From Lobosporangium transversale (lineage: Eukaryota > Mortierellomycota > Mortierellomycetes > Mortierellales > Mortierellaceae): a DNA stretch of 64,000 nt. The first letter of the stretch is position 1. Every line of letters starts with the position of its first letter. The stretch is from assembly GCF_002105155.1 (NCBI RefSeq), contig NW_019028987.1:302501-366500 (forward strand). The letters are read 5' to 3'. Of the stretch, positions 22,452-34,216 are shown one piece after another. A program made the translations under genes and the position numbers. Under the pieces are notes generated by a model. It was given only the letters and a program-made list of their open reading frames with translations, had not been told where the DNA came from and made no database searches.

Positions 22452-24326
22452 CTACATGTCTTCCACGCTCCACAAATGTGCTTCCATAGCTCTGTTTTTT
22501 TGTGTATTGATGCGCTGTAAAATGCCGTAAACCAAGATACCATTAGTTAGTAAGCGTACATAAAACAAACCATAAAAAGATTTATATATATATATAAAAT
22601 AGAAAAAGAAAAAAAATACTTAAAATAACACATTACCTGAAAATAACTCTTCTCAAATCCATTGGAACGATCAACACCATCCCATCGATAGCCAGGTCTT
22701 ATATTGAACCGATTTGGCGGAATGTTTCCTTGATATATTGGGTATCTGCGAACGGCCTTCTTGGTCTTTTTTGTTCCTGACAAAAACCTCGCCGCTGGGT
22801 CATTCCATCTCTCTCGCTCCTTCAGTTCTTCGTTCAGTTCTTCATCGTCCATATATCGAGCAAGAGGCTTGAATTTTTCTTCCTCTTCTCTCCTCTTTTT
22901 CTCAGCCTCCTCTTCACGCTGTACAAGACCTTTACCCCATTCCATCATACGTTCCTGTTTTTCGATTTCACGACGTGCCGCCTCCGCCTTTTCAATTTTT
23001 TCCTGAACTCGGTCAATCTTCCGTCCTGCAAAATATAGAAAAAGTATTTAAAAAACAATCCAATGATCCATGTTAGATATTGATAACATATGTACATTAA
23101 TCCCATGCTAAACAATAAGATCTCTCTCTCTTTCTTTCTCTCTCTCTCTCTCTCTGTTCCGTATGATAAAGTTCAGTGAATGTACCTTGAGCATCGCGAT
23201 ATACTGTCTCTGAATCTCGACCACTCTTGGTGGGATCTAATGTGTTCATTTTTTCCTGATGCTCCTGTTGCCGCCGCTGTAGATCATACTTCACCTGGGT
23301 AGCTGTTTGCAAGCCCACTGCAGCTCCTGAGCTCATGCGTTCAACTGATCGAGCCCGTGAGCTTGGCGATGATGGGCTTCGGTCTTCTCTCCTTGAATAA
23401 GGCGAGGGTGAACGCGACGATGACCTCCTTCGTTTTTGTTGAATAGGCGATCGTGACCGTGATCTCGATAATGAGGAAGAATGTCTATAGCCTCTTGATG
23501 GTTCTGACAAGCGACCTCGTACTAGTGGTGGCGATGGCGAAAGTACCTTCCTCTTGATAGCTGTATGTTCATCTTGGGCTGGTGAGTGATCCTGATTCAT
23601 AATGGGCTTTGAAGATTCTCTCCATCGTTCCTTTGGTTTTGATGACTCCTTTGTACTCTTGGTTGTTTTCCGCAAACGTGCAGATGATTCGGTTTCCACA
23701 ACTAAAAAATAAAAATAAAAATAAAAATAGAAGGTAATGAGACTTCAATTGACAGCACTGACGATATAATGCAGAGTTGAAACAAATAAAGCAAAATAAA
23801 TAAAAACGGCTTTGATAGTTTCTAGACCATAAACTTACCAATGCCAGCAATCGCAGGTCGTTCGTCCTCATCCTCGACATCATCCCACTCTGGTAAAACG
23901 TTTCTCTGTAGCTTTTCTTCGCGCGATGGTTCTGGTTCGCCTTCTCGGATAGTGGTCCAGTTACTCGAGCTTGATTTATATACTGGTGCTTTTGGCTGTT
24001 CTATGATAGGTACTAACGTTGCCAAAAGCAATGATAATGGAAGGAGACTGTTGGTTTCAGTAACATTGTAATAAAAAATTAAAAAAAAAAGACCCCACCG
24101 AGGAAATCCTGCTTTGAGCGATGTCCAAAGAGACAAAATACGTACTATCGTCTTCGGATTCTGATGCAGGGGTTCGCCATGTATCCCCGTCTTCGTCATG
24201 AATTGCAAAGTTGCCTTTTCTAACTATAGCTTTGGTGATTTTTTTTTTCTTTGATTTGTGTTTTTTGTTTTCATCCACCGATGTTGATTTGGTCATGTAT
24301 TTTTTAAGATAATCCTGAGTTGACAT
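22452..24326 (-). CDS. BUD13: Pre-mRNA-splicing factor BUD13 (RES complex)
   Basis: This encodes the RES-complex component that joins the activated spliceosome and supports splicing and nuclear retention of unspliced mRNA. The start at 24326 gives MSTQDYLKKYMTKSTSVDEN, then the typical basic KHKSKKKK stretch and IHDEDGDTW. The middle is an Arg/Ser-rich disordered region (RSRSRSPIQQKRRRSSSRSP). The conserved C-terminal Bud13 domain includes LQTATQVKYDLQRRQQEHQE, a charged coiled coil, DDEELNEELKERERWNDPA, NIPPNRFNIRPGYRWDGVDR and SNGFEKSYF. The last exon (22511-22452) ends AHLWSVEDM, the conserved family terminus. There are about five to six exons and 440 residues. A splicing factor in a window of intron-rich genes is expected. 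It starts 212 nt from the divergent methyltransferase gene. Confidence 0.95.
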
Positions 24327-24538
24327 GACGGGTACTTTAGTGTTTGAGAGTGATGGTGAATTCGTGTGTCTCCGGTTTGATTGAAAAGAGATTCTGATCA
24401 GTTTGGTCTCTGACAGAAATGGTATCCTCTGCGCCACATGACAAGTACGGGCAAACAACACACATACACAAACAGAAACAGATCTTTTTTTTTTTTTTTT
24501 TTTGCCTTTCCCCAACTTTCATTTCGCCTTGTCAACAA
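24327..24538. promoter_or_regulatory. Shared promoter region BUD13 / methyltransferase
   Basis: The 212 nt between two divergent ATG codons must serve both genes. A T19 tract (24485-24503) sits about 35 nt before the methyltransferase start. No further motif is assigned. Confidence 0.5.
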
Positions 24539-25586
24539 ATGGTTTATGCAGATGTACCCGATGACCCGACCGCTTACAAAAGAAAGGATTACTGGTATAG
24601 AAACGACGGCACAGGTCGTAACAGCAGATGACAAAAATGTGCTATCAATCAGATCCCCAAATATCGGTTCATACATTTAATACTTTACTATTAAACTCTA
24701 CAGGGAGGAGCGGTATGCGCGCGAAGAATCGTTTGACTGGTTCAAGACTTATGCAGAGTTGAAGCCTTTGCTGAATGAACACATCAAATCAAAAGATGCT
24801 AGGATATTAATGCTTGGTTGCGGTAACTCCAGTATGTATTTTCCTTGTTCTTCAAAGACTTGCTTTTTTTTTTTTTTTTTTTATTTTTTTTGAATTTGCT
24901 CCGTTCTTCAACTATTCACGACTGTATACAAATATAAATGCTTCTTTCTTTCTTTTTTCTTTCTTTTTCTTGTACAATAACAGCACTCTCAGAAGACATG
25001 TACGACGATGGGTATCATAATATTGTCAACATTGATTTTTCAAAGACTGTTATAGAAAATATGAAAGTAAAGTGCAAGGAACGTGTTGGGATGGAATGTA
25101 AGGAAAAAGGAAAAGAAAAACCCCCTCTCCATCATTGGTGTAATCACATTTTTATTACTACTATTATCGTTGTTGTTATTATTTTTGCTTCCTATGGCCC
25201 TTTTGGCGTCTTGACAGATTCAATTTGATGACATGGTTCGAAACAACAACGTAATAGGGATTGAGATGGATATCCGGGATCTCACATTTGAAGACAGCAG
25301 CTTTGATGTTGCGATCGATAAGGGTACGATGGATGCCTTGATGTGTGATCGTGGTGATGTCTGGAATCCGGATGCAGAGCTTGTTCGGACTGTAGCACAA
25401 GAAGTGGATGAGGTTGTTCGAGTCCTGAAGGTGGGCGGTCAGTTCTTGTACATTACTTTTGGCCAACCTCACTTTCGGAAAAGGCACCTGGAACGGCCCT
25501 GCTGGACTGTGGAAACATCAACGCTTGGTGATGCATTCCATTATTTTTTCTACCATATGATCAAACGGGACCAAGAGTCATCATAG
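24539..25586 (+). CDS. Class I SAM methyltransferase, EEF1AKMT4/METTL13-like
   Basis: This encodes a compact methyltransferase of about 213 residues similar to eukaryotic EEF1A-lysine methyltransferase 4 and the METTL13 N-terminal type. Exon 1 (24539-24594) gives MVYADVPDDPTAYKRKDYW. Exon 2 (24704-24831) gives EERYAREESFDWFKTYAELK and SAM motif I, ILMLGCGNS. Exon 3 (24984-25066) has motif post-I, NIVNIDFSKTVIENM. Exon 4 (25218-25586) has EMDIRDLTFEDSSFDVAIDK, GTMDAL, RVLKVGGQFLYITFGQPHFR. The donor at 25067 was chosen because it keeps frame with exon 4; the later gtaagg does not. Intron 2 has a T-rich tract. The likely substrate is translation factor eEF1A, but this rests only on family similarity. 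Confidence 0.88.
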
Positions 25587-25711
25587 AATGAAATAAAATA
25601 ACGCTCCATTCGAGATAGATAAAGATAAATTTAAAAAGAATTGTGTACGGGATGAGATGGTATGATTGAAGTTACACTGCTAAAGTGAAGAAAAGGAGTA
25701 TGCGAACATGA

Positions 25712-26793
25712 CTAGATCTTGAGAATTTGGAAATCTGAGCAGATGGGCAGGATGTCACTCAGTAGATCATGCTTACAGAGCGGACAAAAGACTGATTTGG
25801 TGGAGAGCCACACATCTAGGAAACAATCCAAAGGGCATTTTTATAAGAAAGTGCAAGATACACACAAAAAAAAAAAAAAAGAGAGAGAGAGAGAGGCGCG
25901 CTTACCAATGCATTCGGGGTGATACTCGTGGCTGCATGGAAGCACTCGGATCCGATCGCCCATGGCATAGTCGCAGAGACAAATTGAACAGATCTCTCCT
26001 GTCTCAGGATCTGTAGCAACCTGGCAATCTACTGTCACGTTTGTTTGGATGGGGATCACGAATGGATTTGAAGATCGTACCATTGGTGTTCTCTGAAGTG
26101 CCATTGTAGTGATCGCCGGCATGCGAGCTGGAGCCTCCCCCCAAAAATTAAAAGAGTTACAACTTGATGTACGGCCCAGAGGTGAAGAGTCACGACTCCA
26201 TAAACGGCCAAGTCGGGATAAACTCATGATGGCAGCATTTTGGGGTCGTTGTTGCTGTTGTTGTTGTTGTTGTTGATCTGATGATGATAGATAATGCTGC
26301 TTTTCAAAAGCAGCTGATTCTATTTCTTCCAACTTTTGGACATATTCTGCGGGATTGGATGAATCTGCAACAACTAAAGTACCATCTTTGGTGCTCATGA
26401 AATAATACTGAGTAGAAGTGGGATAAATACGGATAGGGAAGAATCTGTTGATAATACCCTGGTTCAGTACGAGAGCTTTTTGTTGATCAACTGCGAGGAC
26501 ATTTTGTCGATCTAGTCGTTGAAAGCGCGTGATCATTGCGGCAAGACAGCCTTTTAACATGCAGTGTATTTTTATTAAGCATGGTGGGTTGTCGTTAGTT
26601 TCTTTTTCTTTTTCTTTTTTTTTTTTTTTTTTTCAAATCCAACTTTTAATTGACATAGAAATGGTTACAGAACTTACAGAGCGCGATCAGCAATAATGTT
26701 AACCCGCCAACGGTGAACTCTCGCGTCGAAATGTAGGTTGGCACCTTGACATAAATAAAAGATAATAGAAGAAATATTGGTTTAATTACGAAG

Positions 26794-26830
<37 letters not shown>

Positions 26831-26960
26831 CACGACATTATTTCTGTCAACGGCATACATGATTGGCATCGGATGAGTGTGCGATATTTGTTATTGTTGG
26901 TTCTGCCGTTACATAAGATGCAGAGGGCATGATCGACTTTAAAGGCAGTGTTTGTGCCAT
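25712..26960 (-). CDS. Membrane-anchored RING-H2 protein, putative E3 ubiquitin ligase
   Basis: This encodes about 315 residues. The start at 26960 gives MAQTLPLKSIMPSASYVTAE. A short second exon and the next one encode a hydrophobic segment (FTVGGLTLLLIALCCLAAMI), the likely transmembrane helix. A Gln run (9 Q from CAA/CAG codons, about 26256-26274) and a Ser/Arg-rich linker follow. The RING-H2 reads CSICLCDYAMGDRIRVLPC, SHEYHPECI, then DVWLSTKSVFCPLCK after an intron; all eight ligands are present. The tail is short (LLSDILPICSDFQILKI). Unlike the gene at 9-11 kb there is no PA domain. Phase-1 introns in the TM segment and at the same codon of the RING match that gene, suggesting common descent. 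Ligase activity and partner E2 are inferred from the family. Confidence 0.88.
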
Positions 26961-29630
26961 TGTTGCCAAATTAAAGACAAACAAATAGACAGTAAGATAG
27001 TAAAAAAAAAAATAAAAAAAAAAAAGGACACTAAAGAGCCGTTTGGGGATTGTAAGCGGTATAGGAGGAGGAAGGGTAGGGATAGAGAAAGGGAAATGAG
27101 GGGATAGAATAACGACTAGGCGCGTTTTTTTTTTGTTTCGAGTGAATCCGGAACATTGAGATGGTTAATGAAACACTTGCTTTTTATTTTTAGTTTCTAG
27201 ATCTGACGGGATTGGGCAGAGAGAGACAGAAGAAGCATCTGAAATCGAATTACGAGAAGTGAAGAAAGACTTTAATGCGCGAACGACAAGTCAGATCTTT
27301 TGGTGGCAACAGAAAATACATATCTATAATGTTATATATGCTATATATATATATACTACTATTATTATTACTATTAATATTAGTAAAATTATTATATAAT
27401 TGTTTATAGAAGCAAATTTTCCGCTAAATAGCTAAAATAATATAAAGTTTATGTTGGATGATGATATCATCACAGGAGCAAATAAATAAACAATGCCATA
27501 GACTAGTCTATCGCCCATTTCATTTGGACACGATCCCCATATATAATCTAAAAACAATGATTGAATTGGTTTGGCAGCATCTCACTACGTGACGAACTTG
27601 CAACAAAACTCGCCAATACACTCGAGAGTACCCAAAAAATATAAGGGATCCCAACCAAATGAAACGGATTACATGTACATTTATACAACGGACAATGAAT
27701 GCATGGGCTTCATAATCATGCATATCCCCCGGTTATCTGGATGATATACGGGGCCATGATCATCGTTACATCTCTGCATACAAATGTCAATCTGTGATTG
27801 CAAGAATACAATTAACCATCTCGCGTGCGTTGTGCTTGTAGAACAAGTGTCTGCCATTTACTCTCTCGGAGAATATATACTTTTCATTAACCCATGCGAC
27901 ATCAGCCACTCTTTCTCTCTCTCTTTTTTATTTATTTTTTTTTTTTTTATTTTTTTATTTATTAATTTATACATATTTTAAAATCATATTAATTCAGTGT
28001 ACCATGATCGCTCTGAAGTCAATTCAATCAATAAAAGGGTAGAATATGTTCGCAACTAAACGAGGATAAGGTACTGTACTCATTTATCCAGGGTGGACAC
28101 CAAAGGCAACAAAAAGAAACTCTCCGGTAGGGTAATTAATCGGCAAGGCCAGGTAAGGTTTTAATAAGAGTTGGTGCCAAATGTATCTGTCGAGGGCACT
28201 TGTACATGTGTGTGATCACAGACAATGCTGACATGGATGAAACTAAACGGGCGCTAGAATTATGAACCTGGGGATTGGTATAAGAAAAAGATGAACTACA
28301 TATTTTTTTTTTTTTTTTTTTTTTTTAATATAAAAAACGATGATTGAATCGATTGGTCACTACCAATTCATTCATTCATTCAAGACTATCCATAAAATAT
28401 TATATATCCGATTGAATCAGACTGGCACCCCAAAGAAGAGGCTGTATCGTTTTGACAAAGTCATTTGAGGTGAAAATTGAAACTCTCCAAATGAATGGCG
28501 TGGGAAGTTCACGCCGTATAAATACAAGCGAAAGTAGTAGAAGAAGAAGAAGACAAGAGCGAAAATCAACGAGCCTTCTGCGCCTAGAAGTATATACCAA
28601 GTTATGCCGTTTTTTTTTTCTGCTCAATACAAACATAGCGTGGGAGTGTACCTGTCGGTTTCCATTTTTACATATGCAAATACATGCAAGTTCGTATAGA
28701 TATCGTAATGGTAATTGACAAGAAGAGCCTTTTTCTTTAATGCAGGACAAAACATGTACAGTGGATAGCATTTAATGTTAAACTAGAACATACACATGTA
28801 GGAATATTTTTTAATATGACACAAGGATGAGAAGATACGACATGAAATGTACACGGCATTACTAACTGGCATTGTACACGGACTCGTAGACCGACAGACG
28901 AGCGGCCTAACGGCGAAAAGAGGGTCGTAAAAAACTATGGATTGGCAAAGAAACAACGTTTGAATTTAGGACGGCAAACCTTGTCTTGAAGAAACGCAAA
29001 GAATATACACTATCTACTGTACATGAATAAACTAAAACAAGTCGGACAAACAAAATGTAACATGTATGTATATAACATGTAATAGGATAGGAAAGCTTCG
29101 CTCACCGAGCCACACGAAGAACTGGACACAAAATCAAAAGCCAAAAACCAAAAGAAAGGGAGGGGGCACTCTAGACGACGGAATAGATACAATATGGACA
29201 GACTACTTATTGTTTAAAAAAAAAAAATGCTTTTTTCTTCATTAAAATGTATGGTCGACTTTATTTATTTTATTTTTTTTTTTTTGGCATGTGTGGAGTC
29301 GATGAAGGACGCGGACAAAGACAAAAAAATTGGGCTAAGGATAGCCTCGGGGATGGAGATATCCAAGTAAAGCGAGTGAGACTAATGTTTAGATGTTTTT
29401 GTTTTTGTTTTTGTTTTTTTTGTGTCGATACAAGGCGAATGTGTATTGTTTATTTATGCCTAAATAGTTCAATCAATATGCCGTTTGGTCAATTTCGGTA
29501 CTTTTATGGTCTGGTGGGCTGGAGAATGGATTCAAAAAGAGGGGGGGAGATGAACGAAAGAAACAAACCCGTTTTTGGTTGCACAGACATGATTGAACTA
29601 CAGTCCTGTACACTCCCATTGTTTATTCCC

Positions 29631-29665
29631 ACAAGGACAAGGACAAGGACAAGGACAAAGACAAG
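29631..29665 (+). repeat. Hexamer microsatellite (ACAAGG)n
   Basis: Four perfect ACAAGG units (29631-29654) followed by ACAAAG and ACAAG. No gene is identified around it. Confidence 0.9.
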
Positions 29666-30034
29666 AAGAAGGAAAGACGAACAGAGCATGGGTCTGAAGC
29701 ACATGCTTAGAAAGGATACTCTTTATCAAAGATAAAGGGTTGCTTCTTTGGTGATGTTTGTTATACACAAATGTGATTTTGTAGGCTAGATTGTAATTAG
29801 ATAATGACCGAGATCAAAACGGCTGAAAAGAACTGGGCCAATGGGGCCAATGGAAGCGACTGGGTCATGTATAAACATTTATAATATATATATATATATA
29901 ATGTTGTTTATAATCCGGTTATTCGTCCATTTGTTCCTGGATTCCCACCAGTCATCTGTGGGATTGATTACTGTGTAATATGCAGAATATGCAGTAGAAC
30001 ACTTCATTCTTAAATTCATTCTCGAATCTCTGCT

Positions 30035-30070
<36 letters not shown>

Positions 30071-30709
30071 TTTTTTTCTCACACTCCTCCCCATTACTCA
30101 ATCTAGGCACAGCGTCGATCACTCTTTTAAGGAGAAAAAAAAAAGAAAAAAGAAAAAAGAAAAGAAAATGTAATCAGTTACGAATTGGTGCATAAGCCTG
30201 GGTTTAGTCTAGTGTGAGCTTTGTCTTGAGAGTTTCTACTAGACACAACTTTAAAAGGACAAGGAAACATAAAAAAGCACCGGTGAAATTCAGATAAAAC
30301 CCTATTCAATATGCTTCAACCACCATTTGGTTGAGGTCGACAGGCTAAAGAGCAAAAATACAGGGTTCGACTATAGTGTAGACATGGGATAGAACAAGAA
30401 CAAGTAAAGTAAAGGCGAAGATGGAGATGGAGATGAAGGATCGACAAAGTGTGTAGTCAGTCCTCGCTGCAAGGAGGCGTCTATTTTCGATTCGTTATGC
30501 CAAAGATGAAAAGATGAAAACAACAAAAAATAAAGATCCACGGAATCAACATTGTTTTTATATGCTAGATATTATATATATATATATATGTATGATCGAT
30601 GCTTTTGCTCCAGGAAAAGAAATCCATACAAACATTACACATGAATAACCTCGATAGTCTTCTACAACATGTAATCCATGTAATCATGTAAATAATAAAA
30701 TTACTATCG

Positions 30710-30729
30710 TATATATATATATATATATA
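30710..30729. repeat. TA dinucleotide repeat
   Basis: About ten TA/AT units in AT-rich spacer, one of several similar tracts between 27.3 and 30.8 kb. Confidence 0.9.
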
Positions 30730-30918
30730 ATAAATATTTATAATATAGAGTACAATAAATAATTCAATATATAATACATAATATAAAGATATTTTATCCA
30801 ATGACTCTAAAACAATTATCTATTACCCTACTGAATATAAACCTTTTAATCTTGATCAAAAACGGACATTTTCTTTTGTTTTTTTACCTTTTACATTTTA
30901 TATAATAATTTACCTACT

Positions 30919-30995
30919 TTTTACCTTTTACTCTTTACCTTTTATCTTTTACCCTTTACCTTTTACCTTTTGCCTTTTGCCTTTTGCCTTTTGCC
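30919..30995 (+). repeat. Tandem heptamer array TTTTACC/TTTTGCC, 11 units
   Basis: Eleven contiguous 7-nt units are visible. The first seven are TTTTACC or one-base variants (TTTTACT, CTTTACC, TTTTATC). The last four, nearest the gene, are identical TTTTGCC. The array ends about 350 nt before the symporter ATG at 31343 and runs into a pyrimidine-rich tract. The homogeneous TTTTGCC block suggests recent expansion (inference). Confidence 0.95.
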
Positions 30996-31122
30996 TTTTT
31001 CTCCCATTCCTTTCCTTTTCCAATCCTGTATAAATATCTCCACCTCCACCTCCATTCCTCTTTTTCATCTCCACTTCCTCTTCTTCTTCTTCTTCTCACT
31101 CTTTCCTTCTCTCCTTTCTTTT

Positions 31123-31153
<31 letters not shown>

Positions 31154-31250
31154 AAGCCTTCTTCTTCTCCTTTCCTTCTCCTCTGGTTCTTTTTTTTTTT
31201 TTTCTTTCCTTTCCTCCCACGGCTCATATCTTCCTATCTCTCTACCTGCC
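30996..31250 (+). promoter_or_regulatory. Pyrimidine-rich tract upstream of the SLC1-type symporter
   Basis: This stretch is overwhelmingly C and T on the plus strand, with (CTT)n near 31074-31095 and (TTTC)n near 31123-31152. Pyrimidine tracts just upstream of start sites are common core-promoter or leader features in fungi. It could also form triplex DNA. The transcription start is not visible from sequence. Confidence 0.5.
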
Positions 31251-31342
31251 ATTCAGAATCTGCAACTTTCCTAGTCTTGTTTAGTATTCAGCCTTCGGAT
31301 CCCCATCACCACTCTCCTGCAAAAATAAAAGATTAGAATCAA

Positions 31343-33030
31343 ATGAAGAACTTGTTCCAGCGCAAGGATGCTGCAGCCCAGCACAATGACAGCCCCATCA
31401 TCTATCCAGATGAACCTGCCACTCAAAAACGCAGCTTTTTCTCCACCGTCTTTTTCCCCTTCGCCCTCACCTTCCGTTTCCTGCGCAAGTACACCAATTT
31501 GACCATCTGGATCGTCATCTGCATGATCATTGGAATCATCGTTGGCAAGTTTGCTCCAACTTTTGCTGTCGAGCTTGAGCCCATGGGACGCGTCTTTATC
31601 CGCATGATTCAGATCATTGTCGTAAGTTTACAAAAAGATTAAATTTTCTCAATAATTTATATGCTTCTTAATCCCTTGATCTATCTACATGTCCATTTTC
31701 TCAATCAGCTAAAACTCTTCCTCGCCTTTATTAGGGACCTCTAATCTTCTCAACCCTGGTTGTCGGTATTGCCGGTCATGGAGATGATCTTATGAGAGTC
31801 GGTCGTCTCGCGCTAAAGTCTATCATTTACTTTGAAGTCGTCACTACATTTGCTCTGATCATCGGTCTTCTCGCTGTCAACATCGCAAAGCCTGGACACG
31901 GATTCTCCATGGATGGCTTGGAGGCCCCTACGGCAGAGAACAAGCCCATCACTTGGGTCACAGAGATGGAGACGATCGTCCCTCAATCATTCTTCGGGGC
32001 CATGTCCCGGCACGATGCTGTTTTGGCCATCGTCTTCTGTGCCGTCATGTTTTCCGTTGCAATCATGAGAGCCGATGCTCAATCAAAAAAGGTCATGCTT
32101 GACTTTAATGCTTCACTATCCAATATTATGTTCAAGGTCGTTGAGCTCGTCATGAACTACGCTCCCATCGGTATTGGATGTGCCATTGCCGCCACTGTTG
32201 GCAAGTATGGTCTTGAAGCCTTGGCTGTTTCTGGAAAGCTGGTCGGAACTCTGTACGCTACATTGATCATCTTTGCAATCTTGGTCTTCCTCCCCATCAT
32301 CCTTCTGTGCCGTATTCCCCTTAGAGACTTTGTAAAGACCGTTAGTCAGCCCTTCATCATGGCCTTCGCTACCGCATCGTCCGAGTCTGCTCTTCCCAAA
32401 GCTATGGAGAACATGGTTGCCTTTGGCTGCCCTCCCGAGATTGTTGCTTTTGTCATCCCTACGGGCTACTCTTTCAACTTGGATGGCTCGACCCTCTATC
32501 TCGCCCTTGCCGCCATTTTCTGTGCCCAGGTTGCTGGAATCACTAAGAGCGTCGGAGAGCAAATTCTCATCATGATTACTTTGATGCTGAGCTCAAAGGG
32601 TGTGGCTGCTGTGCCCCGTGCTTCGTTCATCGTCTTGATCTCAACCTTGTCAAATGCCAACATTCCCCTGGCCCCGTTGGCATTGATCATGGGTGTTGAT
32701 GCTTTCATGGATATGGCCCGTACTTCGATCAACGTCCTCGGAAACATGACTGCCTGCGCTGTCATCTCCCGATGGGAGGGTGAGTTCCGTAACGATGAAT
32801 GGAAAGCACGTCAGGTCGCCCAACCCGAGACCCTGACCATGGACGAGGTCGAGGCTCAAGAGTACAATGCTGACCACCACCACAATCATCAATACGGACA
32901 TCCTCACCACGACAACCACGCTGAAAAGGCCTCAATTCGTTCTGTTCGCTCAACCTCCTCTGCATTGAATTCCCGTACAGAGCAGAACACGCAGCAGCGT
33001 CACCAGAACCAAGGCGACAACATTGTATAA
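31343..33030 (+). CDS. SLC1/DAACS-family dicarboxylate or amino acid : cation symporter, DctA-like
   Basis: This encodes a 524-residue transporter expected to import C4-dicarboxylates or acidic amino acids with H+ or Na+. Exon 1 is 31343-31621 and exon 2 31735-33030. Conserved points: ASLSNIMFKVVELVMNYAPI, the serine-rich hairpin motif FATASSESALPKAMEN (HP1), GYSFNLDGSTLYLALAAIFC (TM7, an N-x-D-G motif), SSKGVAAVPRASFIVL (HP2) and VDAFMDMARTSINVLGN (TM8). The last motif ends in Asn where archaeal Glt transporters have a sodium-binding Asp, as in bacterial DctA. The cytosolic N-terminus is about 45 residues. The C-terminal tail is His-rich (DHHHNHQYGHPHHDNH). The motifs look more bacterial than animal. 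The substrate and coupling ion are inferred only. Confidence 0.92.
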
Positions 33031-33453
33031 ACCAGCTCTTTTTACTTTTTCGAACTTCATCCATTTGTCTATAAATTTATCTATTCAGCGCTGGAAGCCA
33101 TCTGTATACATCATTCCTCCACCCTCCTTCGTAGCTTTTTCGCATTGTATAATAATACCCGAAAATAAATAAATAAATAAATAAAAATATATTCATATTT
33201 ATATTTTTAAAGGATAATTTGTAGTTTGTGGCTGAGCCATGGATTTAGTCACATTTGAGTGGAAGAAATTGTAAGGTGCGAGTGAGTCAGTATTTTAAGG
33301 GCAGATCACCTGTGCTTTTTCAGGATTGAAATGTATGAAGGAATGGGACAGTTTATGCCCGTTTATTTTCGGCAACACTCTCTGTTCGATCCTTTAAAGT
33401 GCGCCTTGTGTTTTTCCTTTTGCCCTCCTTCTTCCCCACCACTTGTAGACACA
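33031..33453. other. Spacer between symporter and eIF2B-epsilon genes
   Basis: This holds the symporter 3' flank with an AATA microsatellite (about 33161-33188) that includes AATAAA motifs, and the promoter and leader of the eIF2B-epsilon gene. No other feature. Confidence 0.5.
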
Positions 33454-33563
33454 ATGCCTCCAAAAGAAAAAGTTGAATCCACAGAGCAGCTATTGCAGGC
33501 GGTCATTCTTGCTGACAGTTTTGACGAGCGATTCCAGCCCATTACTCTTGAAACTGCTCGAGT

Positions 33564-33608
<45 letters not shown>

Positions 33609-34184
33609 CCTTTATTATTATTATAACCAAAGAAAAAAAAAAAAAAAAAAACTAGTCAACAGAGAGAGGCTTGAAACTAAAAGAATATCTATTGGATAAA
33701 CTATAGTGCCTGTTGCCTCTTTGCAATGTTCCGCTCATTTCATACACATTCGAGTTCCTAGCTGTTGCTGGTGTTCAGGAGATCTATGTCTTTTGTTGCT
33801 CTCATTCCGAAAAGGTCAAGGACTATGTCAAGTAAGTTTGTTTTTGTTTTTGTTTTTGCCTTTATATGTGTGTGTAAAAAGGCTTTTGACAATAAAGGCA
33901 ACGCGTCTTTTTGTTTTGACTTTTAGGCAATATGAAAAGACATCCAACATGAAGATTCATACGATCGTATCACAGGAGTGTTATTCGGTCGGAGACGCCA
34001 TGAGAGAACTTGATGCTAAGCAGTTAATCGATACGGATTTCATTCTTGTCAGTGGAGATGTGGTCTCAAACATGAAGTTGGACAAAGTCTTGGAGGAACA
34101 TCGTGCCAGACGTCAGGCTGATAAAAGTGCAATCATGACCATGGTTCTCAAGAAAGCTAGTCCACATCACAGGAGTCGGTACGT

Positions 34185-34216
<32 letters not shown>

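Larger units (their letters stand above)
26961..31342. other. Large gene-poor, repeat-rich spacer
   Basis: About 4.4 kb without a recognisable gene. It is AT-rich and dotted with simple repeats: TA runs (about 27340-27355, 29884-29900, 30573-30588, 30710-30729), A/T homopolymers (28303-28326, about 30039-30068), an ACAAGG array (29631-29665), a TTTTACC/TTTTGCC heptamer array (30919-30995) and a pyrimidine tract up to the symporter start. Open frames in it are short and low in complexity. Long noncoding transcripts or a lineage-specific gene cannot be excluded. Confidence 0.55.

Noticed and set aside
29247-29735. 162-residue open frame in the large spacer
   Set aside because: Low complexity (Phe/Cys and Arg/Thr/Lys repeats from simple DNA repeats) and no family similarity.
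30919-31000. TTTTACC/TTTTGCC array considered as internal telomere-like repeat
   Set aside because: The unit does not match TTAGGG-type fungal telomeres and the array is short and next to a promoter.
30956-31284. Open frames in the pyrimidine tract
   Set aside because: Phe/Leu/Ser- or Lys/Glu/Arg-only translations of CT-rich DNA, not proteins.
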